Origin: Kiloniella litopenaei
GTDB lineage: Bacteria > Pseudomonadota > Alphaproteobacteria > Kiloniellales > Kiloniellaceae
Length of the DNA: 64,000 bases
Direction: 5' to 3'
Assembly (NCBI RefSeq): GCF_000982415.1
Contig: NZ_LANI01000004.1
Location: 1 to 64,000 of the forward strand
This document shows, in pieces, positions 16,238 through 24,551 of this stretch (position 1 is its first letter; each line of letters opens with the position of its first letter). The notes under the pieces were generated by a model that was not told the DNA's origin, made no database searches, and saw only the letters and a list, made by a program, of their open reading frames with translations. The translations under genes were made by a program, and so were the position numbers.

Positions 16238-16405
16238 TTAAAGAGTATTGCTCGCCCATCTTGAATGAAAGCGTCGTTAAGGCAAATGGAACACTGCAAC
16301 TCAGCTATGATGTCGCATGTTCTTGATGTTTTTTTTCACCTTTGATATATAGCCGCCACATATTGTAGCTCTGGTTTTACGTTCCAGCCCGCACAAGGAA
16401 AGAGA

Positions 16406-17398
16406 ATGTCAAAGATTGTTGTTTCGGCACTGTACCACTTTGCCGTTTTGGAAGACTTTGAAAGTCTTCGCGAACCACTTCACAAATTCATGCTTCACCA
16501 CGATGTCAAAGGCACATTGTTGCTTGCACGCGAAGGTATTAACGGCACTGTTGCATCTTCCCAAGAAGGAATTGATGCGCTTCATGCATATATTCGCGCA
16601 GATGAACGCCTAAAGAATGTGGTGACGAAAGAGTCCTATCACGATGAAATGCCATTCCATCGTACCAAGGTAAAGCTCAAGAAAGAGATTGTTACCATGG
16701 GGGTTGAAGGCATTGATCCGAACCAGATCGTTGGCACTTATGTCAAGCCAAAGGATTGGAACGAACTGATTTCAGATCCTGATGTGGTTCTGGTTGATAC
16801 CCGGAATGATTATGAAGTGGGAATTGGCACCTTTAAAAATGCCATCGATCCCAAAACAGCAACCTTCAGAGAATTTCCGGCCTACGTTGAGGAAAAACTC
16901 TCAGACGCAAAAGATAAAAAAGTTGCGATGTTCTGTACTGGCGGTATTCGTTGTGAAAAATCAACCGCCTACTTGAAAGAGCAGGGCTTCAAAGAAGTTT
17001 ATCATCTCGAAGGTGGCATTCTGAAATATCTGGAAGAAGTACCGGAAGAAGAGTCCCTGTGGGAAGGTGAGTGCTTTGTGTTTGACAGCCGCGTTGCGGT
17101 GAAACACAACCTTGAAAAAGGTATTTACGATCAGTGTTTTGCCTGTCGTATGCCAATTACCGAAGAAGACAAACAAAGCAAACACTATCGTAAGGGTGTT
17201 TCCTGTCACCATTGTTATGAAAGCTTGACCGACGAGCAGTTAAAACGCTTTGAAGAGCGCGAAAAGCAAATCGAGCTTTCCGAACAGCGTGGCGTTGATC
17301 ACATCGGGGGGGAGGTTGCTTCACTTATAGAGAAACGCCGCGAAGAAAAACAGCAGATGAGAGAACAACAGAAGAAGATTACCCTGGGACAAGAATGA
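16406..17398 (+). CDS. trhO: tRNA uridine(34) hydroxylase (rhodanese family)
   Basis: A YceA/TrhO-family protein that hydroxylates U34 of tRNAs to 5-hydroxyuridine in an oxygen-dependent reaction. The 330-residue length is normal. The N-terminal acylphosphatase-like domain (~1-95) contains [12 protein letters not shown]. The rhodanese domain (~105-215) holds the catalytic cysteine Cys177 in [13 protein letters not shown]-terminal Cys4 cluster (Cys244, 247, 267, 270) probably binds zinc, followed by a charged coiled-coil tail. It is monocistronic, and a hairpin at 17434-17465 follows. Confidence 0.93.
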   Translation: MSKIVVSALYHFAVLEDFESLREPLHKFMLHHDVKGTLLLAREGINGTVASSQEGIDALHAYIRADERLKNVVTKESYHDEMPFHRTKVKLKKEIVTMGVEGIDPNQIVGTYVKPKDWNELISDPDVVLVDTRNDYEVGIGTFKNAIDPKTATFREFPAYVEEKLSDAKDKKVAMFCTGGIRCEKSTAYLKEQGFKEVYHLEGGILKYLEEVPEEESLWEGECFVFDSRVAVKHNLEKGIYDQCFACRMPITEEDKQSKHYRKGVSCHHCYESLTDEQLKRFEEREKQIELSEQRGVDHIGGEVASLIEKRREEKQQMREQQKKITLGQE

Positions 17399-17433
17399 TC
17401 TTTTTTGGGTAGCTGAGTTGTTGGTGTTGAAGA

Positions 17434-17465
17434 TTTGGGCGGGGGCAATATTGATCCTGCCCAAA
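17434..17465. terminator. candidate bidirectional terminator
   Basis: TTTGGGC (17434-17440) pairs with GCCCAAA (17459-17465), extended by GG/CC next to the stem, between the converging trhO and amine-oxidase genes. A short T-run follows on the plus side. Confidence 0.5.
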
Positions 17466-17468
17466 CTT

Positions 17469-18542
17469 TTATGTGTTCCGCATTTTGACAGACATCTCTT
17501 TCAGAAATTCTTCTGCGGCAATCAAAGCGCCCTCCAGATATCCACCTTCGGACGGGGCTAATTCACTTCCAATAAAGTTAATCTGCCCGCTCCACAGGTC
17601 TTTCAGGCTTTCAGGTTTTCTGTAATGAGGATGTGCCTTTAGTGGCTCCATATCTTTTACGGTCGCTGTAAAAGGATCTTGTGACCAATCTTTGATAATG
17701 ATTTCAAGTGGCTGTGGGGTTGTGTTACCAAACAGACGCTGGATTTGTTCTGTTATCAGGTATTTTAGCTGTGTTTCACCCAGGGTTTGCCTTTGTGTTC
17801 CGGATCCGCCAAGAAAGCCAAAAAGTGCATAGTTATTATTGGGTGACGAAGCATCGTGAATTTCCATCATGGGGCCAATGCGGCTAAAGACCTGTCCAGA
17901 AAGGTTGTGATCCTTCCAGAATGGGCGCTGGAAACGAATGAGTGTTTTGGCATGCCCGGCCATCCAGGTTGGAATGGCGCGCATATCCTTGCGGATATTC
18001 TGGTTTAACTCTGGAACAAACTGAATAGTGCTTTCAACCAGGCGCGGTGGAAGTGCAAAAATAACATTTTCACATGTAAATTTTCTGACTCCATCGTTCT
18101 TTTCTGCTGTGATTTCTATTGTGTCTGTTTGCTTTTCAACAGAAATCGCTTTGTGGTTCAAGAGGATGTGTGGCGTTGGAACCTGAACTTGCAGTCTATT
18201 GATCAAACTGGATATACCACCCTGAATTCGGTATGAGATCATCTTATATTGATTTCCTGACAAGCGTTCTGAGAATACTGTGGGATCTTCGTAGAGTATA
18301 TCACCAGTATTTTGCTGTTCGAATATCTGGAGGTCCAGTTCTTGGACTAGATCCATCATATGCCGCTGTCCCGGCCAGAACCACGTCGGTCCAAGGTCGA
18401 ATGGGGTGGATGTTTTTATGCGCCCTCCCAAGCGGTCACGCGCTTCAAGGAGTAGAAAGTTTTCTCCCTGTTGGGCCAGACGGTAGGCGAGGTACAATCC
18501 GCTTAAACCTCCACCAATGATTACGAGAGGGAGCCTGTTCAT
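17469..18542 (-). CDS. flavin-containing amine oxidoreductase
   Basis: 357 residues. The N-terminal FAD Rossmann motif is VIIGGGLSGLYLAYRL, followed by LLEARDRLGGRIKT, the classical amine-oxidase signature. The C-terminal FAD-contacting segment is NFIGSELAPSEGGYLEGALI. At ~360 residues it is shorter than typical monoamine oxidases, like many uncharacterised proteobacterial homologues. There is no signal peptide, so it is cytoplasmic. The substrate amine is unknown. It is followed (in transcription sense) by the converging trhO gene. Confidence 0.85.
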   Translation of the reverse strand: MNRLPLVIIGGGLSGLYLAYRLAQQGENFLLLEARDRLGGRIKTSTPFDLGPTWFWPGQRHMMDLVQELDLQIFEQQNTGDILYEDPTVFSERLSGNQYKMISYRIQGGISSLINRLQVQVPTPHILLNHKAISVEKQTDTIEITAEKNDGVRKFTCENVIFALPPRLVESTIQFVPELNQNIRKDMRAIPTWMAGHAKTLIRFQRPFWKDHNLSGQVFSRIGPMMEIHDASSPNNNYALFGFLGGSGTQRQTLGETQLKYLITEQIQRLFGNTTPQPLEIIIKDWSQDPFTATVKDMEPLKAHPHYRKPESLKDLWSGQINFIGSELAPSEGGYLEGALIAAEEFLKEMSVKMRNT

Positions 18543-18610
18543 TTGGTAACCTTCAGTTTTCGTTTTATTATCGGGGGTCTTTCAGTGGTTAAGCATCGTG
18601 CCGATACAAA

Positions 18611-18656
18611 GAACAGACTTTAAACATCATCGTGACGTGTTGATTAAAGCCTGTTC
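18611..18656. terminator. candidate terminator downstream of the SDR gene
   Basis: GAACAGACTTTAA (18611-18623) pairs with TTAAAGCCTGTTC (18644-18656), 13 bp with one G-U-type mismatch, 20 bp beyond the end of the SDR gene at 18677. Confidence 0.5.
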
Positions 18657-18676
18657 TGTTTTGAGCAGTTTAGTAC

Positions 18677-19456
18677 TTAATTACGACCCGTCATTACTCC
18701 GCCATCAGTATCCCAAATTGCACCCGTGACCCATGATGCAGCATCCGAGAGCAAGAAACTGATTACTTCAGCGACATCAGTTGGCCGGCCGACACGGCCG
18801 ATCGGATGAAAATCGCTGAATCCCCCGGTGAGCGTGTCTTCAATTTGATCCGGTTCGATAAAAGAACTAAAGATCGGCGTCACAACAACAGCTGGTGAAA
18901 CAGCATTTACCCGGATATTGAACTCTGCAAGTTCCATGGCCAGATGCTGTGTTAAAGAATGCAATCCTGCTTTTGCCATGGAATAGGCAGAAGAAGGGGT
19001 TGCTTTGATCGCCTGTTTTGCCCACATGGATCCAATATTTACAATTGAACCACCATTATGTGTTTTCATATTTTTTGCAACGGCTTGTGTTATAAAGAAC
19101 AGGCTTTTGTTCAAGTTGTGGTAGCTATCGAAATCATCATGATTATGATCGAGAAACGTGACGGGTTTAAAGGTCCCTGCGGCATTAACCAGCCGTGAAA
19201 TATGACGTTTCTCTGCTTTTACTGTTGAAATGAATTGCTGAACCTGATCTGTATCTTGAAGGTCAACAGCATGTATTTCAATTTGACCTGATCCATTTTG
19301 CCCCAATTCTGATTTGACCGCTTCGAGTTTTGTATGATCCCGACCAACGAGAATCAAATTTTGATCCTTGTTCCGTAAGGCCCGTGCTGTTTCTTTTCCC
19401 ATTCCACTTGAACCGCCAACAATTATCGCAACCGTATCAGTCATTAATTTATCCAA
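18677..19456 (-). CDS. short-chain dehydrogenase/reductase
   Basis: A classical SDR of 259 residues: cofactor motif [12 protein letters not shown] near residue 15, VNAAGTF (NNAG-type) and a catalytic Ser...YSMAK ([14 protein letters not shown]). The C-terminal [10 protein letters not shown] and DGGVMTGRN are usual for FabG-like enzymes. The residue after the second beta strand (GRDHTKLE) favours NADP. The substrate is unknown. It is monocistronic with hairpins on both sides. The upstream DNA contains repeated ATCTATA/CTATTCATAGATAG-like dyads (~19455-19545) that could bind a regulator. Confidence 0.88.
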   Translation of the reverse strand: MDKLMTDTVAIIVGGSSGMGKETARALRNKDQNLILVGRDHTKLEAVKSELGQNGSGQIEIHAVDLQDTDQVQQFISTVKAEKRHISRLVNAAGTFKPVTFLDHNHDDFDSYHNLNKSLFFITQAVAKNMKTHNGGSIVNIGSMWAKQAIKATPSSAYSMAKAGLHSLTQHLAMELAEFNIRVNAVSPAVVVTPIFSSFIEPDQIEDTLTGGFSDFHPIGRVGRPTDVAEVISFLLSDAASWVTGAIWDTDGGVMTGRN

Positions 19457-19646
19457 TCTATCTATAGGTAGGTGAGTTGTTTCTTTAAAATGGTAGTGTT
19501 GAGAAAATTGTCAATAAATTTATCTATCTATGAATAGGTAAATTTATAAATATTTATTTATAATGAGTCTAAGGTATTGTTTTGTTTGCGCTTTTTTTTG
19601 AGGGTTGATTCGTGGATGAGAATGGATAATACCAACTCAAGATCAA

Positions 19647-19684
19647 AAAACTGTTGAACGAGATCTGTCGCGCTCAACAGTTTT
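19647..19684. terminator. candidate terminator of the hydrolase gene
   Basis: AAAACTGTTGA (19647-19657) pairs perfectly with TCAACAGTTTT (19674-19684) across a 16-base loop. It lies 36 bp past the end of the minus-strand hydrolase gene. Confidence 0.6.
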
Positions 19685-19719
19685 GATGAAAAGGTAATAA
19701 ACTTCAGGAAATATCTCTT

Positions 19720-20724
19720 CTATCTGGCAGTAAGGTTTTTATTGAAGAACCTGATCACTTCTTCATTAAATTCTTTTTGGAATTCTTTTCTGTTAAAAGT
19801 GGGGGCATCGACGCATACCATATTCCAAACCCTTGGATTTTGCTCTTGCAGAACAGGATTGCAGGGAGAGAGAAAGGCAAAGTGTCCGGCATTTTTAACC
19901 AGATGATATTCCGGTTCCTGGGGAAGAGATTTAAAGATCAGATCAGCATTGCTTTCTGTTGGTACATTCAGATCATTTGTCCCGGACCAGAGTTGAAGAG
20001 GGAGTGTGATCCTTTTTAATGCCGATTGGTCAAAGGCAAAGCCAAAACCCGGCGCGACCACGACTGCGGCGGAGATCCTTGGGTCGTGATGCCAGTCATT
20101 AACAGGAAGTTTTGCCAGCTCAGTAATGGCTGGTTGGTTATTTATGCCAAGTTTACAGGCGATTTCCGATGGATTTTTTTGACAATGAGTAAGCAGTCTA
20201 TGGATGTTTGGAACGCCACCACTTGAAACTAATGCAGTGTAGCCCCCGGCAGAAAACCCAAAAATACCAATTCTGGCTGGATCAATATTTGCCCTGCCAG
20301 CCCAGTCGTTGAGCAGATGATCTATGGTCAGTTTTATATGTCGGGGACGATCCAGCATCCAGCGTTGTGGAGGGTAACTCTCGTCTTCATAGTTGTTTCC
20401 GGTGTGGGTCGGTGCTGCTGCAACATAGCCTGCATCGGCAAGTGCTTTCGCTGTGCTGGCATGCCCGCCCATCCAGCCGCCATAACCGTGGGAAAGCAGG
20501 ATTAGAGGATGAGAGCCCGGCTTTACAGGGCTATCTAGCGCTAAAGCTTGGCGAAAGGGCGTGTTTGCTTCATTGGGAGACGCACTGTCGCTTGGATACC
20601 AGACACCAACCTCTATAATCCTATCGTTAGGGTCGGTTACGAATATTCGTTGGAATCCTGCTGCCTGTGCGTATCCAGTGGTTAATACGAATAGTGTGCT
20701 TATCAGGGATATAAGAGCTTTCAA
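19720..20724 (-). CDS. secreted alpha/beta hydrolase (dienelactone hydrolase/PAF-acetylhydrolase-like)
   Basis: 334 residues. A Sec signal peptide ends near YAQAAG, so the enzyme is exported. The alpha/beta hydrolase core shows the oxyanion region PLILLSHGYGGWMGGH, the nucleophile elbow GFSAGGYTALV and a late His in KNAGHFAFLSPC. It resembles lipase-like dienelactone hydrolase family enzymes and plasma PAF-acetylhydrolase. The substrate is unknown, probably an ester. It is divergent from the membrane-linked AraC regulator at 20938, which is likely to control it; the 213 bp between them carry a dyad and direct repeats. Confidence 0.82.
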   Translation of the reverse strand: MKALISLISTLFVLTTGYAQAAGFQRIFVTDPNDRIIEVGVWYPSDSASPNEANTPFRQALALDSPVKPGSHPLILLSHGYGGWMGGHASTAKALADAGYVAAAPTHTGNNYEDESYPPQRWMLDRPRHIKLTIDHLLNDWAGRANIDPARIGIFGFSAGGYTALVSSGGVPNIHRLLTHCQKNPSEIACKLGINNQPAITELAKLPVNDWHHDPRISAAVVVAPGFGFAFDQSALKRITLPLQLWSGTNDLNVPTESNADLIFKSLPQEPEYHLVKNAGHFAFLSPCNPVLQEQNPRVWNMVCVDAPTFNRKEFQKEFNEEVIRFFNKNLTAR

Positions 20725-20800
20725 TTTATGACACCTTTTCTTTCATGGAAGAGGAATTTAGAGTTGCTCTTTGGTTTTGACAGCGTTGGTTGAAAACTAA

Positions 20801-20842
20801 GACCTAAAACGTGATTTAGGTCGTTCTGAATCGCGATTTAGT
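20801..20842. promoter_or_regulatory. candidate AraC-type operator in divergent promoter region
   Basis: GACCTAAA (20801-20808) and TTTAGGTC (20815-20822) form a perfect 8-bp dyad. In addition, CGTGATTTAG (20810-20819) is repeated as CGCGATTTAG (20832-20841), 22 bp downstream, i.e. two helical turns. AraC-family proteins bind tandem direct repeats of this spacing. The site lies between the divergent hydrolase and AraC genes. Confidence 0.5.
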
Positions 20843-20937
20843 CATAATCGCTATGACTTTGTTTTCGTACTTGGTTATGTTTCTCTCAGACTATGTGCAC
20901 AGCTTCTGTCCGATAAATCTTTTTTCATTAGGTCTTT

Positions 20938-21972
20938 ATGCTATTTATTCCTCTCTCTTTTGTTGTGGCTTTGTTGCTACTTATATTTCTTGCTCAAGGA
21001 ATTTTGAGCGGGGGAACTCTGCAGAAAAGCCGTCTTTTTCAAATTTTGATTATTCTTTACGCCGTTCTTTCTGTGCTGATTGGGGTACGTTGGGGATACG
21101 GCATACTGACATTTCTTCCTCTACAATCAATTTTAGCTGCAAGTTGGGCATCCCTAGCATGGTTGAGCTTTCGGAGCTTTGTTCATCAAGGAGGACAAAT
21201 CTCTTTTTTAAAAGATTGGTATCATCTTTTACCAACTCTTCTGGTTGTAGCCCTGGTCCAGGTATGGCCCGACCCGATTGATATCGTTTTAATTGTAATT
21301 TACTTGTTTTATGGGCTGATCCTTTTAAAGTTGGCGTTATCCGGGCCTGATCGCCTGAATGCTGTTCGATTGTCCGAAGCTCCTCGTACTCATTTGGCCC
21401 TATGGGTGACGTCTCTTATTCTGATCGCCTTTGCTGGCGTTGATATTTTTATTTCCTATGATTTTCGATTTATGGATGGTCAACTCTCGGGAATGGTTGT
21501 CTCGTTTGCGAATGTGCCTGCTTTATTCGTTTTGGGGGTTGCGGCATCCGTTGTCGGGCAAACTGTGTCAGATCCAAACGGTGACATTGAGGATCCGAAA
21601 TCAAGTCGTGGTATCGAACCGGAAGATCAGGACGTTTTGATTAAAATAGAAAAGCTGCTTGATGAGAAAGCAATTTACCAAGACTATAATTTAAGCTTGA
21701 ATCGTCTTGCCCGAAAAAGCGGTATTACTTCCCGACGTATATCAGGGGCGATTAATCGACTGAAGGGACAGAATGTATCTCAGTTTATTAATGAGTATAG
21801 GGTTGCAGAATCTTGCCGCCGTCTGGCAGATACAAATGATACCATCACGAATGTTATGCTGGAATCTGGTTTCCAGACCAAATCGAACTTTAACAGAGAG
21901 TTTAAAAGGGTAACGGGACTAAGCCCGAAAGACTGGCGACAAGAATACCCAAATGTTCGATATAAGCTATAA
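20938..21972 (+). CDS. AraC-family regulator with N-terminal membrane domain
   Basis: 344 residues. The first ~190 residues form about six hydrophobic helices (LSFVVALLLLIFLAQGIL, LVVALVQVWPDPIDIVLIVI and others). The C-terminal ~110 residues are a pair of AraC helix-turn-helix motifs: LNRLARKSGITSRRISGAIN and NVMLESGFQTKSNFNREFKR, then TGLSPKDWRQE. This architecture of a membrane sensor fused to AraC DNA-binding occurs in one-component membrane regulators. The divergent secreted hydrolase is the obvious candidate target. The signal is unknown. Confidence 0.88.
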   Translation: MLFIPLSFVVALLLLIFLAQGILSGGTLQKSRLFQILIILYAVLSVLIGVRWGYGILTFLPLQSILAASWASLAWLSFRSFVHQGGQISFLKDWYHLLPTLLVVALVQVWPDPIDIVLIVIYLFYGLILLKLALSGPDRLNAVRLSEAPRTHLALWVTSLILIAFAGVDIFISYDFRFMDGQLSGMVVSFANVPALFVLGVAASVVGQTVSDPNGDIEDPKSSRGIEPEDQDVLIKIEKLLDEKAIYQDYNLSLNRLARKSGITSRRISGAINRLKGQNVSQFINEYRVAESCRRLADTNDTITNVMLESGFQTKSNFNREFKRVTGLSPKDWRQEYPNVRYKL

Positions 21973-22065
21973 GAAGCTGATGAAAATTTAGCGGTATGGA
22001 CAAAGTGCAACAGTATGTGTTGCTGATTGGTAACACTTTTGTTGAAATTGCTTTTCCGCATAATT

Positions 22066-22302
22066 TTAATACTTGGCAAATAAATCCAATACGGGTATTT
22101 GTCCTTTGTGAACTACTTTAAGCTTTGACAAGGAACGATTTATGACCCGTATTTTAGCCTCTGCATATACCCGCACGAGCGCTTTCGGGAATCGTTTTCT
22201 CAAAGCTTTTGTTGCTCGTGTTTTCGGATCAGCATTTCGTGGATGTTCTCGGTCATAACAAACTGAGAAATTCGTCTGCTGAGTGTCACATCTAATTGGC
22301 AC
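22066..22302 (-). CDS. hypothetical small basic protein (doubtful)
   Basis: A 78-residue open frame from a GTG at 22302. The central stretch KALRKRFPKALVRVYAEAKIR is reminiscent of the amphipathic core of DinI-like or small nucleic-acid-associated proteins, and the codon pattern is not obviously random. There is no clear Shine-Dalgarno and no neighbour that supports it. It is listed because the surrounding ~600 bp (21973-22572) contains no better candidate. It may be non-coding. Confidence 0.3.
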   Translation of the reverse strand: MPIRCDTQQTNFSVCYDREHPRNADPKTRATKALRKRFPKALVRVYAEAKIRVINRSLSKLKVVHKGQIPVLDLFAKY

Positions 22303-22572
22303 TGACTGTTCGAAAAATAGTATTTCACCTTTTCACACAAAATTTAAAAATACGACCTGACAAACTTGTTTTGCTTATGGAGTTCTTGTCACCTTAATGG
22401 TGGTTTGAGTGTCTTCATTTGTTGAGCTTTTAATTACTGTCCCCAAAGGTTTGGGGAGGGGAATTGAGATGGGTTTTTATCCTGTGATCAGGAGGATAAT
22501 GTTTAAATTCTGAGTGTTACACGAGTAACTATTCAAATCGAGCGGTCGTGCTTTCATTTTATGGAGTAAGTC

Positions 22573-22737
22573 ATGGCTAGAGTTTTCAAGCTCTTTATTC
22601 ATATTTTTTCTCGTATCCAGGCAAAAGGCATCTCTGGTGATGTTCGAAATCTTCCTGCATCAATCCGTAGGGATATCGGATTGCCTGCAGACCCGGACCC
22701 ACCAATAGGGTCTGGTTTTACCGGGTATCCTTGGTAA
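22573..22737 (+). CDS. DUF1127-like small protein
   Basis: A 54-residue gene starting at ATG 22573, eight bases after the Shine-Dalgarno GGAG (22563-22566). The protein is MARVFKLFIHIFS at the start and then NLPASIRRDIGL, resembling the C-terminal LxDRxLRDIGL signature of DUF1127 proteins, and ends with a Pro/Gly-rich tail (PDPDPPIGSGFTGYPW is its last part). In alphaproteobacteria, DUF1127 proteins are small RNA-binding or metabolic regulators. The usual Arg-rich N-terminal helix is only weakly conserved here. A perfect hairpin follows the stop codon at 22744. Confidence 0.6.
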   Translation: MARVFKLFIHIFSRIQAKGISGDVRNLPASIRRDIGLPADPDPPIGSGFTGYPW

Positions 22738-22743
22738 AGAGAT

Positions 22744-22772
22744 AGATTAAGCGGATGTATTACGCTTAATCT
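22744..22772 (+). terminator. hairpin after the DUF1127-like gene
   Basis: AGATTAAGCG (22744-22753) pairs perfectly with CGCTTAATCT (22763-22772) with a 9-base loop, seven bases after the stop codon. There is no long T-run, so it may stabilise the mRNA or terminate only weakly. Confidence 0.5.
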
Positions 22773-22963
22773 CTTGGTCGAGGTCAGGTTGAATTTGCAG
22801 CTTGGCCTCGGCTTAGGTGAGCAGATGTATAGTTGCTGATGAAGTTGATAGTGTTGTCTAGGTAATAAAATTACAAAATCTATTGTCTTCGAATGAATAA
22901 ATAAGGTCGAATATCCAGAATTTAACAGGTTATTTTCAGGATTCTAGCATTAGAAAGAAAAAA

Positions 22964-23022
22964 ATCTGCTTTTTTGCAGATCTTGGATGCAAATTTATAT
23001 GTTTATCTGCAAATAAGCAGAT
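22964..23022. repeat. twin ATCTGC-N6-GCAGAT palindromes
   Basis: Two hairpins with the same stem: ATCTGC (22964-22969)/GCAGAT (22976-22981) and ATCTGC (23005-23010)/GCAGAT (23017-23022). Both have six-base spacers and their centres are 41 bp apart. They lie in the 467-bp gene-free stretch 22738-23204 upstream of the MerR gene, about 180-240 bp from its start. They could be paired operators for an unknown dimeric regulator. I see nothing else of note in this stretch except the operator at 23171. Confidence 0.6.
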
Positions 23023-23170
23023 GTCATTATTGTTGTCAAGTAACCAGTATATGTAGTGTTTTCAGTTAATATTATTGTATATCAGGTGGTTAAGAGGTGG
23101 TTTTCTTGGAATGGAAACGTTGTCTTGTGCTAACTGCCTCTAAAAATAATCTGGGAAAATAATAATTTAA

Positions 23171-23186
23171 TTGACCTTTACGTAAG
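23171..23186 (+). promoter_or_regulatory. LiuR-type MerR operator
   Basis: TTGACCTTTACGTAAG matches the reverse complement of the site before liuR (44151-44166) at 14 of 16 positions. It ends 18 bases before the start codon of the MerR gene, where autoregulated MerR proteins bind between the promoter elements. The motif agrees with published LiuR consensus sites of the TTGACGTTTACGTAAA type. Confidence 0.7.
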
Positions 23187-23204
23187 ATGTTACAAAGATA
23201 AAGT

Positions 23205-23591
23205 ATGAATGAACAGGGCTTGTATAGCATCACGGAACTAACGCATGAGTTTGGGATTACAACCCGAACCTTGAGGTTTTATGAGGGCAAAAATTTACTC
23301 AACCCACATCGGGAAGGGCGAAAAAGGTTATACACTTCGCGTGACAGGGCAAGATTAGTACTGATTTTGCGTGGTAAGCGCTTGGGGTTTTCCTTGGCCG
23401 AAATCAGAGAAATCATCGAAATGTATGATTTGGAACCTGGTGAGAGTGGTCAAATTCAACGTTTGCTCGAGTGTATTGCTAAACATCGTTCCAAGCTTGT
23501 GGAGAAGAGGGAAGATATTGATGAAATTCTCTCGGAAATGGCGCGTGTAACTGCTGTCGCATCACAACGTTTGGATGAATTAAAAAAATAA
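23205..23591 (+). CDS. MerR-family regulator, LiuR paralogue
   Basis: 128 residues: a MerR winged helix (YSITELTHEFGITTRTLRFY, EGRKRLYTSRDRARLVLILR) and a C-terminal coiled coil (~85-128). It is closely similar to the LiuR at 43739-44131, including RGKRLGFSLAEIREIIEMYD, so the two genes are paralogues. No effector-binding cysteine or large ligand domain is visible, as for LiuR-type proteins that respond to acyl-CoA. It precedes the liv/acyl-CoA synthetase operon by 138 bp and probably regulates it and itself. A stem-loop around 23648-23675 in that gap may attenuate read-through. Confidence 0.9.
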   Translation: MNEQGLYSITELTHEFGITTRTLRFYEGKNLLNPHREGRKRLYTSRDRARLVLILRGKRLGFSLAEIREIIEMYDLEPGESGQIQRLLECIAKHRSKLVEKREDIDEILSEMARVTAVASQRLDELKK

Positions 23592-23729
23592 ACCTGTTCA
23601 AGTTGTTAGAGACGTGACCTGCAAGGTCATCGAACCGTGTGTCGACGAATTCCTTTCACTCGTGTGAAAAGAATTTTCGCGATGCCAATAGGATAGTGGC
23701 AAGATTTGTCGCGGACAGGGAGAAGTTGT

Positions 23730-24551
23730 TTGGTTCAATCGGGCGACATGTTGCTCGAGGCGAAAGGTATTAACCTTCGCTTTGGCGGAATTCGGGCTTT
23801 AACTGATGTCAGTTTTTCTGTCCGCAAAGGAGAGGTCTTCTCTATCATCGGGCCCAACGGGGCTGGTAAAACCTCGATGCTTAACTGCATTTCTGGACGG
23901 TATAAACCTCAAGAAGGTGAAATTATTTATCGGGGAAAGAACCTGATTGGGCGATCAATCAACGATCGTGCTGCAATGGGAATTGGGCGAACCTTTCAGA
24001 ATTTGGCGCTTTTTAGCCATATGTCTGTACTCGATAATATCATGGTTGGCCGTCACCACCTGCTGAAGAATAACTTTTTTACGGGCATGCTTTACTGGAT
24101 TGGCGGGGCGAGAAAAGAAGAGCTAAAGCATCGGCGCGATGTTGAAGACATAATTGATTTTCTTGAAATTCAGCATGTGAGAAATGAGCCCGCGGGAACA
24201 TTGTCTTATGGTCTTCGAAAACGCGTAGAGCTTGCCCGGGCAATTGCTATTAATCCGGATCTTATTCTTTTGGACGAGCCGATGGCGGGTATGAACCTTG
24301 AAGAAAAAGAGGACATGGCCCGATACATTCTTGATCTTAACGAAGAACTAGGTGTCACCGTTGTTATGATTGAGCATGACATGGGGGTTGTGATGGATAT
24401 ATCAAATCGCGTGATGGTTTTGGATTTCGGCAAGAAAATAGCCGAAGGCCTGCCAGAGGAAGTCATGGAAAATGAGCATGTTAAGCATGCTTATTTGGGG
24501 GAAGAAGATGAGTTACTCCATGATGATGAAGCAGAGGCGGCAGCACTATGA
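23730..24551 (+). CDS. livG: branched-chain-type ABC transporter ATP-binding protein (LivG-like)
   Basis: About 273 residues. Walker A is GPNGAGKTS, signature LSYGLRKRVELARA (LSYG as in LivG proteins), Walker B LILLDEP with the GMNLEEKEDM loop typical of LivG. The best start is TTG 23730, six bases after the Shine-Dalgarno AGGGAGA; ATG 23748 is an alternative that loses only six residues. The stop codon overlaps the ATG of the following synthetase by four bases, so translation is probably coupled. It is the first structural gene of the seven-gene operon. Confidence 0.85.
   Translation: MVQSGDMLLEAKGINLRFGGIRALTDVSFSVRKGEVFSIIGPNGAGKTSMLNCISGRYKPQEGEIIYRGKNLIGRSINDRAAMGIGRTFQNLALFSHMSVLDNIMVGRHHLLKNNFFTGMLYWIGGARKEELKHRRDVEDIIDFLEIQHVRNEPAGTLSYGLRKRVELARAIAINPDLILLDEPMAGMNLEEKEDMARYILDLNEELGVTVVMIEHDMGVVMDISNRVMVLDFGKKIAEGLPEEVMENEHVKHAYLGEEDELLHDDEAEAAAL

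Noticed and set aside
23732-23747. GGTTCAATC segment resembling a tRNA T-loop
   Set aside because: No acceptor, D or anticodon stem can be formed around it; it is the beginning of livG.
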